A DNA stretch of 64,000 nucleotides. Origin: Pacificoceanicola sp048553275 (GTDB lineage: Bacteria; Pseudomonadota; Alphaproteobacteria; Rhodobacterales; Rhodobacteraceae). The notes below the pieces were generated by a model, which searched no databases, had not been told where the DNA came from, and saw only the letters and a list, made by a program, of their open reading frames with translations. How positions within the stretch are numbered: position 1 is the stretch's first letter; each line of letters opens with the position of its first letter. Of this stretch, positions 55,028-62,790 are shown one piece after another. The stretch covers positions 186,001 to 250,000 of the forward strand of contig NZ_JBLZMW010000003.1 in the NCBI RefSeq assembly GCF_048553275.1, written 5' to 3'. The position numbers were made by a program, and so were the translations under genes.

Positions 55028-56038
55028 ATGGCGCGGTTTGTCGGTGTAACGTGGGGCATGGTGATCTTGCTGGCGCTTGGAATGGCGTTCGGCGGGCTCT
55101 GGGCCGTGGGCGCGTTGCTCTACATCACGGTCTTCACCTTCTTCATGGATCGTGTCGCGGCCCTCGCGGCGCCGGATCATCCGGGGGCGGAGTTTCCGGC
55201 CGGGGATGGCCTCGCCGTGGCTTTGGCCCTGGTGCATTTCCCGCTGCTCTATGGCGGGGTTGCGGTGCTTTCGGGCGATGGCGCGGCGGGGGAGCGGGGC
55301 GTGCTGTTCGTGGCGCTGGCGCTGTTTCTGGGACAAGTGAGCAATTCCAATGCCCATGAGCTGATCCACCGCGCGTCGCGCGCGCTGCGGCGGCTGGGCA
55401 CAGCGGTCTATGCCTCGGTGCTCTTCGGTCATCATGCCTCCGCGCATGTTCGGGTGCATCATGTCCATGCCGCGACGGATCGGGACCCGAATTCAGCGCG
55501 GCCCGGCGAGGGGTTCTGGCGGTTTCTGGCGCGGGCGTGGCGCGGGGAATGGGTGGAAGGGTATCGCGCCGAGGCGCGTTTGCGGCAGGGGCGCGGCGGG
55601 CATCCCTACCGGGGCTACCTCGCGGGCGCGATGCTGTCGATTGGCCTCGCCTGGGGCGTCGGGGGCGGCGGCGGGATCGTGGCGCTGCTGGCGCTGGCGG
55701 CCTATGCGCAGGGGCAGCTTTACCTGTCGGATTACGTGCAACACTACGGGCTGCGACGGCGGCAGGAGGGCGCGCGGCTGGAGCCGGTCGGTCCGCAGCA
55801 TTCATGGAACAGCCCGCATGGGTTTTCCTCGGCGCTGATGCTCAATGCGCCGCGCCACTCGGATCACCACACCCGGCCGGGGGTGCCCTTTCCCGGCCTC
55901 GATCTGGATCGCGAAACGATGCCGATCCTGCCGCACAGCCTGCCGGTGATGGCGGTGATCGCGCTGGTTCCGCCCCTTTGGCGTCGTGTGATGGACCGCC
56001 GGTTGCGCAGATGGGCGGCGGCGGTCCGCACAAATTAA
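55028..56038 (+). CDS. AlkB-like alkane monooxygenase / membrane diiron hydroxylase
   Basis: A 336-residue membrane protein with several hydrophobic segments and the histidine boxes of the integral-membrane alkane/xylene hydroxylase family. They are NAHELIHR (His110-His114), HHASAHVRVHHVH (from 135), and PRHSDHH near the C-terminus. DYVQHYGLRR matches the NYLQHYGL signature. It is shorter than classic AlkB (about 400) at the N-terminus, so it could be a related hydroxylase or desaturase. ATG 55028 is chosen as start. It is divergent from the diaphorase gene. Confidence 0.85.
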   Translation: MARFVGVTWGMVILLALGMAFGGLWAVGALLYITVFTFFMDRVAALAAPDHPGAEFPAGDGLAVALALVHFPLLYGGVAVLSGDGAAGERGVLFVALALFLGQVSNSNAHELIHRASRALRRLGTAVYASVLFGHHASAHVRVHHVHAATDRDPNSARPGEGFWRFLARAWRGEWVEGYRAEARLRQGRGGHPYRGYLAGAMLSIGLAWGVGGGGGIVALLALAAYAQGQLYLSDYVQHYGLRRRQEGARLEPVGPQHSWNSPHGFSSALMLNAPRHSDHHTRPGVPFPGLDLDRETMPILPHSLPVMAVIALVPPLWRRVMDRRLRRWAAAVRTN

Positions 56039-56092
56039 CTTAATAGTAACTAAATTCTTCCCCGCCCCGCGCGGCTCTGGCAGCATGGTTAC

Positions 56093-56500
56093 ATGAACCT
56101 TAAAGCCAGCATAGTGCTGAGCCTCACGGCAGGCCTCAGCCCCCTCATCGCCATCGCGGCAGAGCCGATGTCCGGTGGGGAATTCGAACGTTATGTCAAT
56201 GGAAAGACGCTGTATTTCGGCCTCGCCGGACAGGCCTACGGGGCCGAGGAGTACCTGCCAAACCGGCAGGTGCGCTGGTCCTTCCTCGATGGCGAGTGCA
56301 AGCAGGGCCACTGGTACGAAGACGCCGGATCCATCTGTTTTGTCTATGAAGACAAGCCCGAGCCGCAATGCTGGTCTTTCTTCAAGGAAGGCGAGAAACT
56401 TCGGGCGGTGTTCGAGAATGACCCGGGCAGCACGGTGCTGTACGAAGCGCAGCAGAACGAAGAGCCGATGATGTGCCTCGGCCCCGACGTGGGCGTTTGA
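56093..56500 (+). CDS. Hypothetical exported protein
   Basis: A 135-residue protein with a signal peptide (ASIVLSLTAGLSPLIAIAA). The mature part has MSGGEFERYVNGKTLYFG, then NRQVRWSFLDGECKQGHWYE and FVYEDKPEPQCWSFF, a small beta-rich fold with three or four cysteines. The pattern resembles small lipocalin-like or MORN-type periplasmic proteins of Rhodobacteraceae, but I cannot assign a family. A 54-bp gap separates it from the AlkB-like gene. Confidence 0.8.
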   Translation: MNLKASIVLSLTAGLSPLIAIAAEPMSGGEFERYVNGKTLYFGLAGQAYGAEEYLPNRQVRWSFLDGECKQGHWYEDAGSICFVYEDKPEPQCWSFFKEGEKLRAVFENDPGSTVLYEAQQNEEPMMCLGPDVGV

Positions 56501-56516
56501 CCGCGGACAGGCTCCC

Positions 56517-56545
56517 TTCGGAGTTTCTTCTCTGTCCAAATATCC
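56517..56545 (-). repeat. CCCCCGGGATATTTTTG intergenic repeat, copy C
   Basis: On the minus strand the gap holds a GGGGGCTCCGCCCCC hairpin followed by CCCCCGGGATATTTGG and AGAGAAGAAAC. It matches copies A and B at both ends with a shorter T run. Here it lies between convergent genes, unlike the other two copies, which sit before start codons. Confidence 0.7.
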
Positions 56546-56601
56546 CGGGGGGAGGCGAAGCCGGGGGGCGGAGCCCCCTGACCCGCCCGCCCCAGGCGCC
56601 G

Positions 56602-57480
56602 TCAGGCGGCATTGGAATTCGCAGCGCCCAGCGTGTTGAATCCCTGCCGCAGATAGGCCTTCATTGTCTCGATCAGCGCCTGATTGCCCCCGCCGCCGTA
56701 ACCGTAAAGGTTGATTTTCTGCATCCCCAGCGTCGGAAGCTGCGCGCCGGGATCGACATGCACCAGCTGCGATGGCGCGTGGCCTTCAAGCGACGCGGTG
56801 ACCGCCAGATCGGCGCTCACGGAGGCCTCGATGGTGCGGTCGTTTTCGGAGCTGACGGCCATTTCCCACGGGATTCCGGCCGCGTCCAACGCGGCGATCG
56901 TATGCCCGCTGAAGGCGCAGTAAGAGCAGAAGGCAAGCCGCAGCGGCCGCTGCTTCCACGCCTGCCCGTCCGGCGCGCCGACCCAGAGCAGCGGCAGGGC
57001 GAGCAATGTCTCGCCGCCCTGATCAAGCCCGCTTTCAGTGGTCAGGATGACGTCAACGTCGCCTTTGGCGAATTGCGCCTTCAGCCGGTTCGTTGAGGAG
57101 CTGATCAGCTCGACCCGGACGCGCGGGTGGCTGCGCCCCATGCGTTTGAGAACCTCCGGAATCACCGGATAGACGATGTCATCCGGCACCCCGAGGGCAA
57201 TCTCCCCTTCCCAGCTCTGATCGGTCAGTCGACTGTAGATCTCGTCGTTCAGCTCGATCATCTTCTGCGCGTAGGTCTGCAGCTGCGCCCCGGCGGGCGT
57301 CAGCGTCACGCCGCGCCCGGACCGGTCGAGCAGCTTGAGATCCAGCATTTCCTCCAGCCGCTTGAGCTGCATCGAGACGGCAGATTGCGTCAGGTTCAGA
57401 AAGCCCGCTGCGCGCGTGACGCCGCCGGATTCCGCCACCGCGAGAAAGGATCGCAAGGTGGTGATGTCGAGATTTCGCAT
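56602..57480 (-). CDS. LysR-family transcriptional regulator
   Basis: A 292-residue LysR regulator. The N-terminal winged helix is MRNLDITTLRSFLAVAESGG followed by VTRAAGFLNLTQSAVSMQLKRLE, and the effector domain starts near residue 90 (GEIALGVPDDIVYPVIPEVLK). It is divergent from the DUF1127 gene with 124 bp between them, so it probably regulates that gene and itself. The inducer is unknown. Confidence 0.93.
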   Translation of the reverse strand: MRNLDITTLRSFLAVAESGGVTRAAGFLNLTQSAVSMQLKRLEEMLDLKLLDRSGRGVTLTPAGAQLQTYAQKMIELNDEIYSRLTDQSWEGEIALGVPDDIVYPVIPEVLKRMGRSHPRVRVELISSSTNRLKAQFAKGDVDVILTTESGLDQGGETLLALPLLWVGAPDGQAWKQRPLRLAFCSYCAFSGHTIAALDAAGIPWEMAVSSENDRTIEASVSADLAVTASLEGHAPSQLVHVDPGAQLPTLGMQKINLYGYGGGGNQALIETMKAYLRQGFNTLGAANSNAA

Positions 57481-57604
57481 TCATCAATCCTCGTGATGGA
57501 TGTCTTAAGGAACATTCGTTTCACAAATACAGCCTGCTCCTTCATATCATCACTATACAACATGACCAAGACGCCCATCATCACAATTATTGAAGGAGAC
57601 CATC

Positions 57605-57811
57605 ATGATCCGTGCACTCCCGACGATTTTTCCGCAGATCGCCCCACGTCCGTTCGCCCGCCTCGCCCAGTGGAGCGCCCTCGCCCGTCAGCGCCGCCTT
57701 CTGCGCGCGCTTGACGATGCTGCGCTCGCCGACCTTGGCCTGTCGCGTCAGGACGCCGAAGCAGAGGCGAACCGCCCGTTTTGGGACGCTCCGGACAATT
57801 GGCGCATTTAA
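57605..57811 (+). CDS. DUF1127-domain small protein
   Basis: A 68-residue protein with a C-terminal DUF1127 (YjiS-like) domain: RLLRALDDAALADLGLSRQDAEAEANRPFW. The N-terminal part is basic and hydrophobic. DUF1127 proteins are small, Arg-rich and often stress-related in alphaproteobacteria; some have roles in RNA metabolism and phosphate or carbon homeostasis. ATG 57605 follows AAGGAGAC. It is divergent from LysR. Confidence 0.88.
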   Translation: MIRALPTIFPQIAPRPFARLAQWSALARQRRLLRALDDAALADLGLSRQDAEAEANRPFWDAPDNWRI

Positions 57812-57959
57812 GATGCTGCAATCAGCCGGAGTTCCGCCTGTAGTCCTTGAAAAAGGCGTCCGCATGCCCAATATTCCATTCAGGGTCTGCGCGCGCATCC
57901 GCGAGCGTGGGGTCCGCGTGATTGCGCGGAGTTGAACAGGGTTCCATTCGGAGGCTTCC

Positions 57960-58703
57960 ATGGCTGAATACAACACGATCCGGGCGTCTGGCGTCTCTGG
58001 TGCACGCGCCGCCCAGATTGACGAAGGGCTTCGCGCCCATATGAACAAGGTTTATGCAACGATGTCTGTCGGCACTTTGCTGACATTCCTTGTCGCATGG
58101 GCCGTCGGCTCCAATGCCGACCTGCTGAGCGTGTTCCGCGATCCCGCGACACTGCAGCCGAACATCCTCGGCTGGATCGTGATGTTCGCACCGCTTGGCA
58201 TGATTTTCCTCTTCGGCAGCATGATCAACAAACTGTCGATGGCCGGTGCACAATTGTTCTTCTACACTTTCGCGGCCGTGATGGGCCTGTCGATGGCGTG
58301 GATCTTCGTGGCCTTCACCGGCTTCTCGATTGCGCAGATCTTCCTGGTGACCTCGATCGCCTTTGCCGGGCTCAGCCTTTTTGGCTATGTGACGAAGAAG
58401 GACCTGTCCGGCATGGGCAGCTTCCTCATCATGGGTCTGATCGGGATCATCGTGGCGTCGCTGCTCAACATCTTCCTGCAGTCGCCGGCGATCTACTACG
58501 CCGTGTCGATCCTGGGTGTGCTGATCTTCGCGGGCCTGACCGCCTATGACACGCAGAAGATCAAGAACACCTATATCGAGCACGCCGCCCACGCCGATCA
58601 GGAATGGCTGGGCAAGGCCGCGATCATGGGTGCGCTGTCGCTCTATCTCGACTTCATCAACATGTTCATGTTCCTGCTGCAGCTGTTCGGCAACCGCGAA
58701 TAA
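57960..58703 (+). CDS. Bax inhibitor-1 / YccA-family membrane protein
   Basis: A 247-residue BI-1 protein with seven hydrophobic segments. The N-terminal region has IDEGLRAHMNKVYATMSVGTLLT, and the conserved C-terminal signature is GLTAYDTQKIKNTYIEHA followed by ALSLYLDFINMFMFLLQLFG. BI-1 proteins form pH-sensitive calcium leak channels in some bacteria. It is monocistronic with a strong terminator. Confidence 0.95.
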   Translation: MAEYNTIRASGVSGARAAQIDEGLRAHMNKVYATMSVGTLLTFLVAWAVGSNADLLSVFRDPATLQPNILGWIVMFAPLGMIFLFGSMINKLSMAGAQLFFYTFAAVMGLSMAWIFVAFTGFSIAQIFLVTSIAFAGLSLFGYVTKKDLSGMGSFLIMGLIGIIVASLLNIFLQSPAIYYAVSILGVLIFAGLTAYDTQKIKNTYIEHAAHADQEWLGKAAIMGALSLYLDFINMFMFLLQLFGNRE

Positions 58704-58727
58704 GCGCAGGGATCAGAAACAGTCAGG

Positions 58728-58755
58728 GGGCCGGTCCACGCGACCGGCCCTTTTT
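58728..58755 (+). terminator. Intrinsic terminator of the BI-1 gene
   Basis: GGGCCGGTC and GACCGGCCC form a 9-bp stem around CACGC, followed by TTTTT, 25 bases after the stop codon. Confidence 0.95.
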
Positions 58756-58829
58756 CGTTGCGCAGGTTTTGGTTGCGCCATGCGCGATCCACGCTAGGGT
58801 TTCACGCAACCACGAGGGGAGGCGGCGCC

Positions 58830-59285
58830 ATGCCGAAGGTAACGCGAGACGCGGTAAAGCGGGAAACAGGCGACGGTGCCTGCGGTCCGTTCGAAGCACT
58901 CTTGTTCAGTGACAGCGGCGGGCTCAGCCAGTTTGGCGCAGCAGAGGAGATCCTGCCCCCCGGATCGCGCTCGTCGAACCTGCACTGGCACGAGGAGGAG
59001 GACGAGTTCGTCTACGTTCTGGAGGGCACGCTGGTGCTCTGCGAGGGCGACAGCGAGGACACGCTGGCCGTGGGCGATGCTGCCTGCTTCCGTGCCGGCG
59101 CGCGGGAGGGGCACTGCCTTGAGAACCGCAGCGACGCTCCGGCGCGGCTGCTTGTGGTCGGCACACGGGCCCCTCGTGACCGGGTGCATTACCCTCAGCA
59201 CAACCGGGTGCAGCACGTCGATCGCCGCAATGAGGAACGCCGTTGGACCAACGAGGTCGGCGCGCCCGCGGACCCGCTTCCCTGA
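58830..59285 (+). CDS. Cupin-domain protein
   Basis: A 151-residue protein with one conserved cupin barrel. The metal-binding motif 1 is NLHWHEEEDEFVYVLEGTL and motif 2 is GDAACFRAGAREGHCLEN, supplying two His, a Glu and another His. The C-terminal tail (YPQHNRVQHVDRRNEERRW) is basic. Substrate unknown; similar proteins are often called mannose-6-phosphate isomerase-like, but this is not supported by anything specific. ATG 58830 follows GAGGGGAGG. Confidence 0.88.
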   Translation: MPKVTRDAVKRETGDGACGPFEALLFSDSGGLSQFGAAEEILPPGSRSSNLHWHEEEDEFVYVLEGTLVLCEGDSEDTLAVGDAACFRAGAREGHCLENRSDAPARLLVVGTRAPRDRVHYPQHNRVQHVDRRNEERRWTNEVGAPADPLP

Positions 59286-59385
59286 GCGTCAAGACGCCGA
59301 TCGCCTGAATGCCCGACTTTCGGGATTCACAGGGAAATGATCCGCTGATACCCTAAGCGCACCCGAAAAAACCGGAACAGGACCA

Positions 59386-59817
59386 ATGAAAACCAGCCCT
59401 CTTGCCCTGCTTGCTGCCCTTGGCGCCACCGGCGCTGCCGCTGAAAAGCCTGACACATGGGATCTGCTTGGCCAGATCGAGATTGACGAAGTGGTCACCG
59501 AGACCAGCTACACTGTCAACAAACGCTTTCCCGCCGCAATCGGCGAGGCCCCGCAAACCGTGACGATCAGTGGCTACGCCGCCCCTGCGCTGCCCGGCGA
59601 TCTGGTGAAGGAGCTGATGTTGGTGGCGGACATGGGCACCTGCCCCTTCTGTGGCAGTCTGGACCATGGCGCGGCTCTGATGGTGACGCTGGCCGAGCCG
59701 ATCGCGTCGCTGGACGAATCCCGGCGCATCACCCTGCAAGGCACGCTGAAACGGGTGACCGATCCGGAAACCTGGCAGGCTGTCGTTATGGAAGACGCGA
59801 CCATTCTCGCCGACTGA
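59386..59817 (+). CDS. Hypothetical exported protein with CPFCG motif
   Basis: A 143-residue protein with a signal peptide (TSPLALLAALGATGAAA). The mature part has TVTISGYAAPA, then ELMLVADMGTCPFCGSLDHG and a strand-rich end. The pattern (a beta strand then xxxGxCxxC before a His) is reminiscent of DUF3299-type OB-fold proteins, but I am not sure. The CPFCG motif could bind metal or be redox-active in the periplasm. It stands alone between the cupin and rpmG. Confidence 0.75.
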   Translation: MKTSPLALLAALGATGAAAEKPDTWDLLGQIEIDEVVTETSYTVNKRFPAAIGEAPQTVTISGYAAPALPGDLVKELMLVADMGTCPFCGSLDHGAALMVTLAEPIASLDESRRITLQGTLKRVTDPETWQAVVMEDATILAD

Positions 59818-59884
59818 ACTGGCGTCTCGCGCGGTTTGACCAATCGTGCGAGCCCCCGCCGGCCGTCCCCACCCGCGACACAAG

Positions 59885-59916
59885 GAAAAGGCCGCCGCAG
59901 GTTTCCCTGCGCGGCC
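59885..59916 (-). terminator. Terminator of rpmG
   Basis: On the minus strand GGCCGCGCAGG, a GAAA loop and CCTGCGGCGGCC form a near-perfect stem followed by TTTTCC, 33 bases after the rpmG stop. Confidence 0.8.
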
Positions 59917-59948
59917 CATTCACACCATCCGCCGGACGGGAGGCAAGA

Positions 59949-60116
59949 TTACTTGATCTTGCCTTCCTTGTACTCCACGTGCTTGCGGGCAACGGGGTCG
60001 TACTTCCGCACCGACATCTTTTCGGTCATGGTACGGGCGTTTTTCTTGGTCACGTAGAAGTGGCCGGTGCCTGCGGTCGAGTTCAGGCGGATCTTGATTG
60101 TGGTCGGCTTCGCCAT
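59949..60116 (-). CDS. rpmG: 50S ribosomal protein L33
   Basis: A 55-residue L33. The sequence starts MAKPTTIKIRLNSTAGTG, followed by FYVTKKNARTMTEKMSVRKYDP, and ends HVEYKEGKIK, fully typical of the alphaproteobacterial protein. There are no zinc-binding cysteines, so it is the C- form. ATG 60116 is chosen over the upstream in-frame ATG because the family starts at MAK. The RNase P RNA gene lies upstream on the same strand. Confidence 0.97.
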   Translation of the reverse strand: MAKPTTIKIRLNSTAGTGHFYVTKKNARTMTEKMSVRKYDPVARKHVEYKEGKIK

Positions 60117-60229
60117 TGTCGTGTCTCCTGGGGTCGTGCTGCTACAGGGCGGCGGCCCCGTGAAAATCCGTAGAGCCTGCCTTTTACCCACCCCGCCTCC
60201 CGAGTCAACGGGGTAGACGAGAAAATCTC

Positions 60230-60648
60230 ATGCGCGGAAGGCCTATAAGCCGGATTCTGTTCCAGGCCTGGTCTCCCCGGCCCTTCGACGACCATTCATC
60301 TGGGCCACGCGTTGCCACGTGGCTCTAGCTGCCAACCCGGACCACTCGGGGTGAAGCCCCCCTGCCCCGATATCCCGCAGGCGGGATCAGGCGGGCGCGT
60401 GGTCCCTATTTGGCATTGCTCCCGGTGGGGCTTGCCATGCGGGGACTGTTGCCAGCCCCCCGGTGGGCTCTTACCCCACCGTTTCACCCTTACCTGCCCC
60501 GAAGGACAGGCGGTTTGTTTTCTGTGGCGCTCTCCGTCAGGTTGCCCTGCCCGGGCGTTACCCGGCACCGATGCTTCAGCGAGTCCGGACTTTCCTCTCA
60601 TCCGGGGCACACCCCCGACAAGCGGCCGTCCAGCCTTCCGCGCACCCG
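60230..60648 (-). ncRNA. rnpB: RNase P RNA (type A)
   Basis: The catalytic RNA that removes tRNA 5' leaders. On the minus strand it begins near 60648 with GCGCGGAAGGC, which pairs perfectly with GCCTTCCGCGC at the 3' end (P1, 11 bp; 60633-60643 with 60232-60242). Conserved universal segments are GAGGAAAGTCCGGACT near the 5' end and AGAATCCGGCTTATAGGCC near the 3' end, along with TGGGCCCAGATGAA-like and GGTAAGGGTGAAA segments in between. Exact ends are within a few bases. The gene is monocistronic. Confidence 0.95.
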
Positions 60649-60847
60649 CCGCAATAAGAAGCGCGCCCGCAGCCGTCAATCCCCGTCTTCTTGTTGGTCG
60701 ACATACTCCGTCGCCCGGCTGACCCGGGCGCGGGGGTTCAACCGATTGCGAACCAGAGGCCCTATGCGCCCGCCCGAGGAGAAGGCCGCAAGGCCGCCGA
60801 CGAGACCAACCGTGTGCGCCGGGACGGCGCACTCCGCGCAAGAGCGC

Positions 60848-61558
60848 TCAGCGCAGCATCAGCGGCAGGGCGAGCCAGGCGCGCAGCGCGTCGGCCACCG
60901 CCTCGGGCGCTTCCAGCGCAGGCAGGTGCCCGGCCTCTTCGATCACCTGAAGCGTCGCGCCCGGGATCAGGTCCGCCATGAAGGCGTGGCGCTTGACCTC
61001 AAAGAGCCGATCCTGCGCACCGCAGAGCACCAGAACCGGCACCGCGATCTTGCGCAGCGTGCCCTGCTGGTCGCGCCGCCGCTGCAGCGCGCGCGCCTGC
61101 CGCAAGTAGATCTCCAGCCCCAGCACCGCGCCCATGTCCCGCGCCAGCGCGAGGATGTCGTTTCGGTAAGGCCCCGGTGCCAGCGTCTCGGCGGGCAATT
61201 CCTGCTCCAGCACCTCGCGCAGCCGCCCGGTCCGGGCGCGCACCATGCGCGGGTCACGTTCGGCGGCCTGCGCGGGCGTGTCCGCCAGCGGCGAGGTGTC
61301 CATCAGCGCCAGCCTCGACACCCGGTCCGGCGCCCGCCGGATGATCTCCAGCGCGACCATCCCGCCCATGCCATGGCCCACCAGGGCGCAGCGCTTGGGC
61401 AGCAGGTCGAGCATGCCAGAGGCGATTTCCTCGATCCGTTCACCGCGCGTCGGCGGGATGCACATGACAGCAAAGTCGCGGGACAGATCGGCGAGCTGCG
61501 GGCCGAAGGCCCGGGCATCCGCCATCATGCCGGGGAGGAACACAACAGTTTCGCGCAT
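60848..61558 (-). CDS. Alpha/beta-hydrolase-fold protein lacking the nucleophilic serine
   Basis: A 236-residue alpha/beta hydrolase. It has VVFLPGMM (oxyanion strand), the elbow ALVGHGMGGMVALE at residue 63, LALMDTSPLAD, VPVLVLCGAQDRL with the acid and EEAGHLPALEAPE with the catalytic His. The elbow reads G-H-G-M-G where G-x-S-x-G is expected, so the serine nucleophile is replaced by Gly63 while Asp and His remain. It may be a non-hydrolytic member or use another mechanism. Substrate unknown. Confidence 0.85.
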   Translation of the reverse strand: MRETVVFLPGMMADARAFGPQLADLSRDFAVMCIPPTRGERIEEIASGMLDLLPKRCALVGHGMGGMVALEIIRRAPDRVSRLALMDTSPLADTPAQAAERDPRMVRARTGRLREVLEQELPAETLAPGPYRNDILALARDMGAVLGLEIYLRQARALQRRRDQQGTLRKIAVPVLVLCGAQDRLFEVKRHAFMADLIPGATLQVIEEAGHLPALEAPEAVADALRAWLALPLMLR

Positions 61559-61737
61559 GATCGCCGATCAGCTCCTGCTCGTCACGGGTCCGGGCGGCTG
61601 GCGGCGGTGCGCGCGGCTAAGCCCCGGATTTTCAGGCACATTACCAGAGCCGCGCTCAGCGAAAAGGCCGAAACGAAAAACCGGCGCGAATCCGCGCCGG
61701 TTGTGTGTTTTGCCATGGGGTCCCGCACAGCCCGGCG

Positions 61738-62787
61738 TCAATTGACGTTCATCCGGTCCCAGAAGATCCCGAGGTGTTTCGAGACGATCTCGTTGTAGCG
61801 GTCGCTTTCCTTGAGTTTCGCCAGCCCCGCGTTGAAGCGGTAAAGGAACGTCGTTCCGCGCCAGTGACGCTTCGAGATGATCATATGCATGCCGAGGCTC
61901 GACACCGGGCGATCCAGCGGCACCACCTGCCCCTGCAGTCCCATTTCCTTGATCACCTGTGCCCCGAGGAAGACGTTGAGCGACACCGCATCCACGTCAC
62001 CGTTTTGCAGTTTGCGGAAGCAGGCGGGTTCATCGTCCCCCCGCACCAGCGTCACCTTGCCTGTGCTGAGCCATTGCCGCTCCGGCGTGTCGAGGTCGAA
62101 GGACAGGAAGCCATCGGGGCGGCAGATCGTCTTGCCAAAGATATCCTCGTCGCGCTCGAAGGTGAAATCCGAGCCATCCTTGACGAAGAGCAGCATCAGC
62201 ACCTCGGCCAGCGGATCGGAGAAGTGATAATTCACACAGCGTTCGCTGTCAGGCATCTGATCGCAAGGCGGCTTGTACCACGGAAACCCCATGTCGAAGG
62301 TCTTGGCATTGAGCTCAGGGAAGTGCTTGCCCCAGTCATTTTCCCAGGTGATCGAATAGCTCACCGGGTCCGGAGTCTCCTCCATCGCCGCGTTGACCAG
62401 TTCGGTCAGCATGCCCTGCCCCGGCCAGTCGAGATCGGTGAACGGCTCGTAGTTCGATCCGGTCAGCAGCTTGAGCTCGGCGTTGGCCACATCGGTCTGC
62501 AGCGGCGTCGCATCCGCGGCTTGCGTTGCGGCCTCACAGGGGATGATCAGCATGTCGCCGGGTTTGACCTGAAACACCGACGCGGTCAGCGCCACCTCGT
62601 TGGCATAGTAGATCAGCGTCCATTTCTCCGGATCGCCGTATTTTGCCTCCGCGATGGTAAAGATCGTCTCGCCATCGCCCACCCGGTGGGCCGTCGGTGC
62701 ACAGCTTTGCGCCGAGGCCGCACTGCCGCCCAGGGTGCCCAGCGCGGCGACGATCAGGGCCGCCGCATTTCTCCTCCACGGACCCAT
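61738..62787 (-). CDS. LysM-type plus SBP_bac_3-type exported protein (second of pair)
   Basis: A 349-residue exported protein. After a signal peptide (AALIVAALGTLGGSAASA) comes a LysM-like domain (HRVGDGETIFTIAEAKYGD then VKPGDMLIIP, residues about 30-85). A family-3 solute-binding-like region fills the rest: LLTGSNYEPFTD, FDMGFPWYKPP, VLMLLFVKDGS and FNAGLAKLKESDRYNEI. It looks like the second half of a duplication with the gene just upstream. The 3-bp gap to that gene implies coupled translation. Function unknown; a peptidoglycan-anchored ligand sensor is a possible reading. Confidence 0.82.
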   Translation of the reverse strand: MGPWRRNAAALIVAALGTLGGSAASAQSCAPTAHRVGDGETIFTIAEAKYGDPEKWTLIYYANEVALTASVFQVKPGDMLIIPCEAATQAADATPLQTDVANAELKLLTGSNYEPFTDLDWPGQGMLTELVNAAMEETPDPVSYSITWENDWGKHFPELNAKTFDMGFPWYKPPCDQMPDSERCVNYHFSDPLAEVLMLLFVKDGSDFTFERDEDIFGKTICRPDGFLSFDLDTPERQWLSTGKVTLVRGDDEPACFRKLQNGDVDAVSLNVFLGAQVIKEMGLQGQVVPLDRPVSSLGMHMIISKRHWRGTTFLYRFNAGLAKLKESDRYNEIVSKHLGIFWDRMNVN

Positions 62788-62790
62788 CGA

